Shown piece after piece: positions 1 through 5,224 of a stretch of DNA of 6,759 nt. The notes beneath the pieces are model-generated. The model worked only from the letters and a program-made list of their open reading frames with translations. It was not told the DNA's origin and searched no databases. Both the position numbers and the translations under genes were made by a program. Each line of letters opens with the position of its first letter. The first letter of the stretch is position 1. This stretch comes from Chloroflexota bacterium (GTDB lineage Bacteria; Chloroflexota; Anaerolineae; Fen-1058), in NCBI GenBank assembly GCA_016219235.1, contig JACRBO010000362.1, forward strand, positions 1-6,759, written 5' to 3'.

Positions 1-446
1 TGCGCAATCTCTTCGGTTGAAAGCCCGCACACTTCGCGCAGAGTCAAAGCCACACGGCCCTCCGGCGGCAAGGCCGGATGGCAGCAGGTGAAGATCAGCC
101 GCAGCCGATCGTCCTCGATGTCCTCGTCGGTCTGCTCGACGGCATAGCGCGTATCCCGATCGAGTTGTTCGGCAATCTCATCGAACGAGGTATCCACGCG
201 GGCCTGGCGGCGCAAAGCGTCGATCGCTTTGAAGCGACCCGTCGACACCAGCCAGGCCCGCGGATTGGCCGGGATGCCGTCACGCGGCCATTGCTCCAGC
301 GCGATTTTGAAAGATTCATGCAGGGCGTCCTCTGCCAGATCGAAATTACTCAGCAGGCGGATCAAGGTGGCAAGCACGCGGCGCGATTCGGCGCGATAAA
401 CGGCCTCCACCTGTTCGTGCACCTGGTCGATGATATATTCACTCAT
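1..446 (-). CDS. ECF RNA polymerase sigma factor, SigJ-like/COG4941 type (3' end beyond the window)
   Basis: Only the first 148 residues are inside the window; the C-terminus lies left of position 1. The protein would direct RNA polymerase to a specific set of promoters. Sigma region 2 is visible at about residues 14-82, with the acidic helix FDLAEDALHESF (35-46), NPRAWLVSTGR (61-71) and the basic IDALRRQAR (75-83). The stretch LRLIFTCCHPAL (115-126) is a hallmark of the long ECF group (COG4941, ECF42-like). It leads into region 4, whose helix-turn-helix starts at LPPEGRVALTLREVCGLSTEEIA (126-148). Family members are usually about 400 residues with a C-terminal TPR-like extension, which would lie outside. 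The start is secure at or after this ATG, because an in-frame TAA sits two codons upstream. No Shine-Dalgarno is visible before it. ECF42 genes often neighbour a YCII/DGPF-domain gene; none lies on the 5' side here, where the divergent DegV gene is the next gene. Confidence 0.9.
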   Translation of the reverse strand, partial: MSEYIIDQVHEQVEAVYRAESRRVLATLIRLLSNFDLAEDALHESFKIALEQWPRDGIPANPRAWLVSTGRFKAIDALRRQARVDTSFDEIAEQLDRDTRYAVEQTDEDIEDDRLRLIFTCCHPALPPEGRVALTLREVCGLSTEEIA

Positions 447-544
447 GACTTATATCGTACCAGCTCGTCAGAGATTGCGCCGCTGTCGCACCCGTTGGTT
501 CGTGGGGCGATTCATCGGGGCCGGGTGCACGCATCGGCACGGCG
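447..544. other. Spacer 5' of the sigma-factor gene
   Basis: This is the left part of the divergent spacer between the sigma factor and the DegV gene. On the minus strand the 15 bases before the sigma-factor ATG contain TACGAT about 7 bases upstream and no purine-rich ribosome site, which would fit a leaderless transcript. No convincing -35 element accompanies it. I see no further gene here. Confidence 0.4.
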
Positions 545-574
545 TTGACGCTGACCATCGTTTAGGTCTATACT
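545..574 (+). promoter_or_regulatory. Sigma-70 type promoter for the DegV gene
   Basis: TTGACG at 545-550 and TATACT at 569-574 are separated by 18 bp. Each differs from the housekeeping consensus at one position. Transcription would start near 581 and give a leader of about 50 nt. A ribosome site TGGAGAAA (619-626) then lies before the ATG at 631. This is the only clear promoter in the window. Confidence 0.75.
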
Positions 575-630
575 GACTGGTGTAAGTCATACCGCTGCCC
601 CGGCAAATCCGCAGTCATTGGAGAAATCAC

Positions 631-1500
631 ATGCAAATTGTTAGCGACACCGGCATGGACATGGTACTGCCCTCCGACCAACTGCCCGACATCGACATCC
701 ACCTGGTGCGCCACACCATCACGCTGGATGGCAAGACCTATCACAGCGGCGCGGACATTCAGCCCGAAGAGTTACAACACCTGCTGATGAAGACGGCCAG
801 TTTCCCCATCACGTCGCAGCCGTCGTCGGGTAAATTTGCGGAGATGTACCAGCGGCTAGCCGCGACCGATCCCGACATCCTCTCCATTCACATGTCGTCG
901 GGCCTCAGTGGCACGTTGAACGCCGCACAGGCTGGCGCGCAGATGACACCGGAAGCGCGCGTGACGATCGTTGACACCAAGACGCTGTGCGCGGTGCTGG
1001 GCTGGCAAGTGGCTGCCGCCGCGCGCGCCCTGAAAGCGGGCTGGCCGCTCGATAAAATTCTGGCGCTGATCGACCGCATCGGCGCGGCCAGCGACAGCAT
1101 CTACACGTTGAGCGACCTGAAATACTTGATCCATGGTGGGCGCATCAACCACATGAAAGGGCTGGTCGCCTCGCTCTTGAAGATCAAGCCGTTGATTGGC
1201 GTGGAGAAAGTTGGCGGCACGTACGCGCAGTTAGGCATGGCGCGCACCCTCGATCAAGCGCTGCGCGGGCTGGTGGAGATTATGCTCAAGCGGCACGCGC
1301 GCGGCAGCGCGCTGCGCGTTCAGGTGCTGCACGCGCTCAACCCGGCCGCCGCCGAAACGCTGCACAATCTGATCGATCCGCTGTTCAAGTGCACATGGCT
1401 GCCCGTCAATTCCATGTCGCCGGCGCTGGCCGCGCATACCGGTCCCAGCATGGTGGGCGTGGCCTATGCGCCGCTGGCCGTCTTCGACGACGTGCCTTGA
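631..1500 (+). CDS. DegV family protein (FakB-like fatty-acid-binding protein)
   Basis: A complete 289-residue cytoplasmic protein, the usual size for the family. DegV/FakB proteins bind a single fatty acid; in Firmicutes they present it to the kinase FakA for phosphorylation and entry into phospholipid synthesis. Visible family motifs are SDTGMD (residues 5-10, usually SDSxxDL), TSQPSSGKF (61-69), SSGLSGTLNAA (89-99), LKYLIHGGRI (163-172), the LLKIKPLI segment (182-189) and HTGPSMVGVAY (269-279). Thr61/Ser62, Ser93, Arg171 and His269 match positions that hold the fatty-acid carboxylate in characterised FakBs. The start is supported by GGAG at 620-623, seven bases before the ATG. The gene is monocistronic: it has its own promoter and a terminator after its stop. 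No FakA (DAK2-domain) gene is in the window, so the kinase partner must be elsewhere or absent. Family assignment is firm; the actual ligand is unknown. Confidence 0.93.
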   Translation: MQIVSDTGMDMVLPSDQLPDIDIHLVRHTITLDGKTYHSGADIQPEELQHLLMKTASFPITSQPSSGKFAEMYQRLAATDPDILSIHMSSGLSGTLNAAQAGAQMTPEARVTIVDTKTLCAVLGWQVAAAARALKAGWPLDKILALIDRIGAASDSIYTLSDLKYLIHGGRINHMKGLVASLLKIKPLIGVEKVGGTYAQLGMARTLDQALRGLVEIMLKRHARGSALRVQVLHALNPAAAETLHNLIDPLFKCTWLPVNSMSPALAAHTGPSMVGVAYAPLAVFDDVP

Positions 1501-1540
1501 ACCGAGCACCAGACCAGATTCCAGTTTGATTTACGTCGCT

Positions 1541-1604
1541 GCTCGCTGCGGATTACCAAATCCGCAGCATTGCCGCTGGATTGCTAAATCCAGCGAGAGC
1601 GGCA
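1541..1604. repeat. Twin-hairpin palindromic repeat (REP-like)
   Basis: Two perfect hairpins lie side by side. The first has a 10-bp stem (1545-1554 with 1559-1568, loop ACCA). The second has a 9-bp stem (1574-1582 with 1587-1595, loop GCTA). Both share the core GGATT-4 nt-AATCC. The flanks also pair: GCTCGCTG at 1541-1548 with CAGCGAGAGC at 1591-1600 (two extra bases), and TGCCGCT at 1571-1577 with AGCGGCA at 1598-1604. The same architecture recurs at 4118-4177. No U-tract follows, so it is not itself a typical terminator. It lies in the convergent spacer between the DegV and SHMT-like genes. Confidence 0.75.
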
Positions 1605-1637
1605 AGACCATAAATCGATCCGAAACCGCTCGAAAGC

Positions 1638-1672
1638 AAACAGGGACACCCTCAACGGTGTCCCTGTTTTAT
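1638..1672 (+). terminator. Intrinsic terminator for the DegV gene, possibly bidirectional
   Basis: A perfect 13-bp stem (1638-1650 with 1657-1669) encloses a 6-base loop, CTCAAC. On the plus strand it is followed by TTTTATTAT, which makes a strong terminator about 140 nt after the DegV stop. On the minus strand the stem lies 19-51 nt after the SHMT-like stop codon and is followed by the weaker tract TTTGCTTTC, so it may also end the four-gene transcript coming from the right. Confidence 0.88.
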
Positions 1673-1688
1673 TATCGCCCCAGATTTG

Positions 1689-3032
1689 TTACGCGGGCAA
1701 GCCGTGATCGAAGCAGTAATACAACTTCTGATACGCCTGTCGAAACTCGATCACATCCTCCAGCACGGTGTTCGGTGACTGTTGCTCGATCAACACGCGC
1801 CCGATGAAGTCCGCGATCTGATCCATCTGCGTTTCCTTCATGCCGAGCCGCGTCACCTCGATCGTGCCCAGGCGCAGGCCGCTGGGCCGATCCCAATCGG
1901 CGGGCTTATCGCGCGGCAGCAGGTTCTTATTGGTGATGAGGTTGGCGCGGGCCAGCAAGTGCGCCACTTCCAGCCCGCCGCCCAGCGCACCCACATCCGC
2001 TATGACTTGATGGGTGGTCGTGTAGCCCTTGTGCTTGCCCAACACGGGGATGCCGCGTCGATCGAGGGCGGCGGCCAACGCCTGCGAATTGCGCACGATC
2101 TGCGCCATGAAATCCTTGCCAAACGCGATCATCTCCGCGGCAGCCACGGCCAACGCCGCCACTCGATTGACCTGATGCGTCGCGGCGAGCACCGGGAAGA
2201 TCGCGTGCGTGATCGGTTCCGTCAACGCGCCGTCGTTCCACATGATCATGCCGCTCTGCGGCCCGCCAAACGTCTTGCCCGCCGACCCCGTCAGCACAGC
2301 CGCGCCTTCAGCCAGTGGGTCTTGAAATTGCCCGCCCGCGATCAACCCGGCCTGATGCGCGCCGTCGAAGAATAACTTGCCGCCCCACTCCTGCATCACT
2401 TCTTTCATTTCGCGCACGGGCAGCGGGAACAGCGTCATCGATAAGCCCAGCGTAACGACCTTCGGTCGCACCAGCGGCGCCATTTTTCGGAACAGATCAA
2501 GATCGACGGTCAACTCGATCGGATCAAAGGGCACATCGACGATCTTCAGGCCGCGCTGCCCGGCGGGTCCATCGTACCGATTGCTGGAGTGACCGCCGAA
2601 CGGCTGCGCCACCGTCATGATCACGTCGCCGGGTTCGGTCATGGCGTAGTACACCGCCATGTTGCCCAGCATGCTGCCCATCAGGCGATGATCGGCGTAG
2701 CGACAGCGAAAGGCTTGCTTCAGCAGTTCCACGCACAACGCCTCGACCTCGTCGATGTGCTGCGTGCCCGCGAACCAGCGCTGCACCGATCCGATGTTGC
2801 CTTCGGCGGCGCGCGTGCCAATCTCGGAACCGAGCAGAGCGCGCACCGTGGGACTGGTCGGCGCTTCAGGCGCGAGCAAATTGATGCACTGCTGGCCGCG
2901 CCAGGTCTCGTTGCGTTTGACAGCATCCAGCACCGCTTGCTGCATCTCTTGCGCAGACTGGCAGGCGTCCAGAATCGATCGAGCCTGCGCCAGAATTTTG
3001 GGATCATGAACTTCGATGTCGTTGATGGGCAT
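1689..3032 (-). CDS. Serine hydroxymethyltransferase-like PLP-dependent enzyme, divergent
   Basis: A 447-residue fold-type I PLP enzyme of the SHMT family; true SHMTs are about 420 residues. The cofactor site is intact: FGGHSS (145-150) with the ring-stacking His148, DGAHQAGLIAGGQF (223-236) with Asp223 and His226, GSAGKTFGG (249-257) with Schiff-base Lys253, and SGLRLGT (384-390) with Arg387 for the substrate carboxylate. The region facing the substrate and folate differs from E. coli GlyA. There the motif is KYAEGYPGKRYYGG; here AEGNIGSVQRWFAG (76-89) keeps the Glu (Glu77), but the nearby Tyr residues are replaced and two residues are added. A substrate other than serine/glycine, such as an alpha-substituted serine or another beta-hydroxy amino acid, is therefore possible, though plain SHMT activity is not excluded. 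Ribosome site AGGAG (3041-3045) is 8 nt before the ATG; an overlapping out-of-frame ATG at 3037 is too close to it. It is the last gene of the minus-strand cluster. Confidence 0.88.
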   Translation of the reverse strand: MPINDIEVHDPKILAQARSILDACQSAQEMQQAVLDAVKRNETWRGQQCINLLAPEAPTSPTVRALLGSEIGTRAAEGNIGSVQRWFAGTQHIDEVEALCVELLKQAFRCRYADHRLMGSMLGNMAVYYAMTEPGDVIMTVAQPFGGHSSNRYDGPAGQRGLKIVDVPFDPIELTVDLDLFRKMAPLVRPKVVTLGLSMTLFPLPVREMKEVMQEWGGKLFFDGAHQAGLIAGGQFQDPLAEGAAVLTGSAGKTFGGPQSGMIMWNDGALTEPITHAIFPVLAATHQVNRVAALAVAAAEMIAFGKDFMAQIVRNSQALAAALDRRGIPVLGKHKGYTTTHQVIADVGALGGGLEVAHLLARANLITNKNLLPRDKPADWDRPSGLRLGTIEVTRLGMKETQMDQIADFIGRVLIEQQSPNTVLEDVIEFRQAYQKLYYCFDHGLPA

Positions 3033-3093
3033 ATCATTTTCTCCTAAGAAATCCGGCTACGAAGTTCACACAGTACACCCGGCAAAACGGCCT

Positions 3094-3124
3094 CTTCGTG
3101 TTCCTTCGTGTCCTTCGTGGTTCA
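3094..3124. repeat. CTTCGTG iterated repeat, copy A
   Basis: CTTCGTG occurs at 3094-3100, 3104-3110 and 3113-3119, and the block ends in GGTTCA. It occupies the 89-bp spacer between the nitrilase-like and SHMT-like genes, and its last bases contribute the nitrilase stop codon (TCA at 3122-3124, read as TGA on the minus strand). Copies B (4017-4056) and C (4228-4245) share the same sequence. I see no promoter in this spacer. Confidence 0.75.
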
Positions 3125-4003
3125 TTCAAAACGCTTCGCGGGTTCGAAGCGGCTGCGCGCCGGAGTGAGGATGTTTTCGTAGGCGGCCAGATTTCGATCT
3201 TGCAGGTGATCGAAGATCATCGGCGTCTGCGCACCGTAGGTCACGCGCTTGATGGGATCGGGATCGAGTTCGACGGCGATCACTTCCTCGGTGCCACGCG
3301 CCAGCGCCTGCACCTGCGCGATCGGCGACACGATCATCGAATGGCCGAAGTAATAGTGCGGCTTCGCGTCCGGCCCGATGGCGTTACAGGCCAGCATGTA
3401 TACGTGATTGTCATAGGCGCGCGCCTTATTCGTCATCTCCCAGATTTCAAAGGAGCGTAACAATGCGCTGGGGCGACAGATGATCTCCGCGCCCATGATA
3501 GCCTCGCAGCGATAGAGTTCCGGGAAGTCGCCGTCGTAGCAAATGGTCAAACCGATGTTGCCCAGTTCAGTTTCGATGACGACGGGCTTCGTCCCCGGCG
3601 TGCTCCAGCCGCCCGCGCTCTTGCGCTCCGTCGGGAACAGGTGCGTCTTGCGGTACACGCCGACGATGTCGCCACGCGGATCAATCAACGCCGCCGAGTT
3701 ATACACAACGCCTCGCTCCGCACCGCGCTCGTAGGTCGGGAACACCACGAAAACGCCCAGTTTTTGAGCCGTTTCCGCAATCAGGCGCCACTTCTCACCG
3801 GGCAGCGTATCGACGGCCTCCCACAATTCATCGGCGGGCACATCCGGCGTGAAGCCGGTCGTGATCGTCTCGGGCACGATCACCAATCGGGCGTTGGATT
3901 CGCGCACGGCGCGTTCGATCCAGTACGCGGCCTTCTGCACATTCTCGCGCACCTGCATCGGCGCAATCGCAAACTGGGCACACGCGGCGGTAAACTTGAT
4001 CAT
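3122..4003 (-). CDS. Nitrilase-superfamily carbon-nitrogen hydrolase (amidase-like)
   Basis: A complete 293-residue cytoplasmic hydrolase of the CN-hydrolase family, which cleaves non-peptide C-N bonds (amides, N-carbamoyl compounds, nitriles) through a Cys acyl-enzyme. The catalytic triad is visible: Glu45 in VPETITTGF, Lys119 in YRKTHLF and Cys155 in TICYDGDFPE. The segment after the Cys (GDFPELYR, MGAEIICRP) and YFGHSMI resembles the aliphatic amidase/formamidase (AmiE/AmiF) branch from memory, but the protein is shorter than AmiE (about 346 residues). Beta-ureidopropionase-like or N-carbamoyl amidohydrolase activity is also possible, and the family alone does not give the substrate. Ribosome site AAGGAG (4011-4016) lies 7 nt before the ATG and abuts repeat copy B. 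The gene sits between the cyclase-like and SHMT-like genes in the same direction, so it probably hydrolyses an amide intermediate of the same pathway. No signal peptide is seen. Confidence 0.92.
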   Translation of the reverse strand: MIKFTAACAQFAIAPMQVRENVQKAAYWIERAVRESNARLVIVPETITTGFTPDVPADELWEAVDTLPGEKWRLIAETAQKLGVFVVFPTYERGAERGVVYNSAALIDPRGDIVGVYRKTHLFPTERKSAGGWSTPGTKPVVIETELGNIGLTICYDGDFPELYRCEAIMGAEIICRPSALLRSFEIWEMTNKARAYDNHVYMLACNAIGPDAKPHYYFGHSMIVSPIAQVQALARGTEEVIAVELDPDPIKRVTYGAQTPMIFDHLQDRNLAAYENILTPARSRFEPAKRFE

Positions 4004-4016
4004 TCAACTACTCCTT

Positions 4017-4056
4017 CAACCACGAAGGACACGAAGCGCACGAAGTTGTCTTCGTG
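4017..4056. repeat. CTTCGTG repeat, copy B (inverted), with hairpin
   Basis: CACGAAG occurs at 4021-4027, 4030-4036 and 4039-4045, an exact 9-base period. This is the reverse orientation to copies A and C. The third unit pairs with CTTCGTG at 4050-4056 in a perfect 7-bp hairpin with loop TTGT. The block ends directly at the ribosome site of the nitrilase-like gene, so the repeat forms its immediate leader. Confidence 0.75.
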
Positions 4057-4082
4057 ATACTCGCCGTTCCCTACACTCCATT

Positions 4083-4211
4083 GGAGAGTAGCAGCAATTC
4101 TCAATTTGAACCGAACCGCTCCCGACGGATTGCCAAATCCGTCGCCAGGCCGCTGGATTTGGCAATCCAGCGGGAGCATATCTGCCAAAATGAGAACTGC
4201 TGGGAGAGTAG
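4083..4211. mobile_element. MITE-like non-autonomous element with 9-bp target duplication
   Basis: A 111-bp element (4092-4202) has terminal inverted repeats beginning CAGCA. The left end from 4092 and the right end read inward from 4202 match at 15 of the first 17 bases. The direct repeat GGAGAGTAG directly abuts both ends (4083-4091 and 4203-4211), as expected of a 9-bp target-site duplication. It encodes no protein, so it would need a transposase acting in trans. Its centre is the twin hairpin at 4118-4177. It lies in the 254-bp spacer between the cyclase-like and nitrilase-like genes. The parent insertion sequence cannot be named from this window. Confidence 0.82.
4118..4177. repeat. Twin hairpin with closing stem, inside the MITE-like element
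   Basis: GCTCCCG (4118-4124) pairs perfectly with CGGGAGC (4171-4177) and encloses two hairpins. The first is 4123-4131 with 4136-4144 (loop GCCA). The second is 4150-4159 with 4164-4173 (loop TGGC). The arms overlap the closing stem by one or two bases, so a folded form would trade a few pairs at the junction. The two 14-base cores are exact reverse complements, so their loops are complementary. The layout matches the repeat at 1541-1604. Confidence 0.75.
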
Positions 4212-4227
4212 GCGGCGCGCCAGGCGT

Positions 4228-4245
4228 CGTGTCCTTCGTGGTTCA
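4228..4245. repeat. CTTCGTG repeat, copy C
   Basis: CGTGTCCTTCGTGGTTCA matches the end of copy A in the same orientation and mirrors copy B. It lies 12 bases from the stop codon of the cyclase-like gene. Together with copy B it forms an inverted repeat enclosing about 4017-4245, with the MITE-like element nested inside. Confidence 0.7.
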
Positions 4246-4257
4246 ATCGGCTTTAGA

Positions 4258-5133
4258 TTAACCGGCCCTGGTCAACGCCTCGATCTGCTCCACATGCTTC
4301 GGCTCGATCGCATCGCCGAACTTCGTCTTGGCCATGGTCGCTTTCTTCGCCATCAACGCCTCATAGCGATCATCGTCCACCATCGCTACGGCGCGGCCGA
4401 TGCACGATTCGCCGTCGACGAAGCGCCACGGGAAGAAGCCGATCGTGACGCGCTGATTGCAGATCAAGTCGATGTCGCCGCCGAAGCACTCGCCGTGCAC
4501 GATACCGTACGGAAACATCTCGATGTGCATCAGCTGATACTTGCTGTCGTCGAAGAATTCGGCCAGCGGCAGGCCGTACTTCTTCTGGAAATGCTTGTCG
4601 GCCTGGCGGGCCTGGCGCGGCATCCAATCGCGAATGATGGTGTTCATCGGGTGATCGGCGCTGCCGCAATCGACGGCCAGCCAGCGCAACTTCTTGGCCT
4701 TGCACCACTCCGCAAATTCGCGATCGGGGCCGGGATGCTTGACCATGTAGCGAATCTCATCGGCGGTCGGTTGGTCCCAGCCGAAGTGGTGATAGCCGGT
4801 GTGGATGATCAGGATGTCGCCCTCTTTCACTTCGACACGCTCTTCCACCATCTTGCTCGTGTACACGTCGTAGTCGCCGCAGATGTCGCTCAGATCGACG
4901 ACGGCGGCTTCGTGGACGAGATAATCCATGTCGAGCGACGCAATGTCCTTGCCCGGCGTGTGGAAGTGAATCTCGCCGTCGAGGTGCGTGCCCAGGTGAT
5001 TGGAGTGCGTCAGCACTTGCCCGTTCGCGCCGTTGGGCGCGAGGCGCTTGAAGTACTTGATTTGCAGCGGTTCATACGTCGGCCACGCGGGCGTGCCAAT
5101 ACCGAGAGGGATGGTGAGGTCAAGAAATTTCAT
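4258..5133 (-). CDS. Cyclase family protein (kynurenine formamidase-like metal hydrolase)
   Basis: A complete 291-residue protein of the cyclase/kynurenine-formamidase fold, whose members (KynB, isatin hydrolase and relatives) use one or two divalent metals to hydrolyse amide bonds, including cyclic ones. The start DLTIPLGIGTPAWP (5-18) is typical. The metal motif is HLGTHLDGEIH (46-56), with His46, His50, Asp52 and His56 as candidate ligands. DILIIHTGYH (106-115) is the usual core strand. His203 and Glu215 are 12 residues apart, the spacing of the corresponding His/Glu pair in KynB. At 291 residues it is longer than KynB (about 210), mainly because of an insertion at about 116-200 and a C-terminal tail, so kynurenine formamidase itself is unlikely. 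I start it at 5133 because AAGGAG (5142-5147) lies 8 nt before this ATG; the in-frame ATG at 5181 lies in an AT-rich repeat and has no ribosome site. Its substrate is probably an intermediate shared with the flanking DUF1116 and nitrilase-like enzymes (inference). Confidence 0.9.
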   Translation of the reverse strand: MKFLDLTIPLGIGTPAWPTYEPLQIKYFKRLAPNGANGQVLTHSNHLGTHLDGEIHFHTPGKDIASLDMDYLVHEAAVVDLSDICGDYDVYTSKMVEERVEVKEGDILIIHTGYHHFGWDQPTADEIRYMVKHPGPDREFAEWCKAKKLRWLAVDCGSADHPMNTIIRDWMPRQARQADKHFQKKYGLPLAEFFDDSKYQLMHIEMFPYGIVHGECFGGDIDLICNQRVTIGFFPWRFVDGESCIGRAVAMVDDDRYEALMAKKATMAKTKFGDAIEPKHVEQIEALTRAG

Positions 5134-5141
5134 CGTAGCTT

Positions 5142-5147
5142 CTCCTT
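5142..5147 (-). promoter_or_regulatory. Ribosome binding site fixing the cyclase-like start
   Basis: AAGGAG on the minus strand is 8 nt before the ATG at 5133. It favours that start over the in-frame ATG at 5181, which would add 16 residues encoded by repeat sequence. Confidence 0.8.
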
Positions 5148-5166
5148 GAGTGGGTTGATTAATTCT

Positions 5167-5224
5167 TAGTTCATAATGCATAGTTCATAGTTGGGGAACG
5201 CATTATGAATTATGCACTATGCAT
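5167..5224. repeat. AT-rich inverted repeat in the DUF1116-cyclase spacer
   Basis: TTCATAATGC (5170-5179) is a perfect inverted match to GCATTATGAA (5200-5209), and ATGCATAGT (5176-5184) to ACTATGCAT (5216-5224). The two pairings overlap and exclude each other. The block abuts the TAA of the DUF1116 gene. Its composition is far more AT-rich than the flanking genes. It lacks a GC-rich stem and a U-tract, so it is not an obvious terminator. Confidence 0.6.

Noticed and set aside
78..548. 156-codon plus-strand open frame opposite the sigma factor
   Set aside because: The minus strand carries clear ECF sigma motifs across the same region, and this frame shows none.
1541..1604. Twin hairpin as a tRNA or riboswitch
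   Set aside because: It has paired stems but lacks tRNA invariant bases, and it lies downstream of genes, not in a leader; a repeat fits better.
1466..1807. 113-codon plus-strand frame across the DegV-SHMT spacer
   Set aside because: It runs through the twin hairpin and the terminator and has no family resemblance, so it is a chance open frame.
3094..4245. CTTCGTG units as a CRISPR array
   Set aside because: Units are 7 bases with 2-3 base gaps and scattered over separate spacers; there are no repeat-spacer units of CRISPR size and no cas genes.
4054..5169. 371-codon plus-strand open frame opposite the cyclase-like gene
   Set aside because: It is the antisense shadow of a well-supported gene in GC-rich DNA, and its translation shows no recognisable domain.
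5134..5181. Longer cyclase-like start (16 extra residues, MHYELRINQPTQGEAT)
   Set aside because: The extra codons come from the AT-rich repeat and lack a ribosome site, whereas the ATG at 5133 has AAGGAG at the right distance and starts directly at the family's typical DLTIPLG strand.
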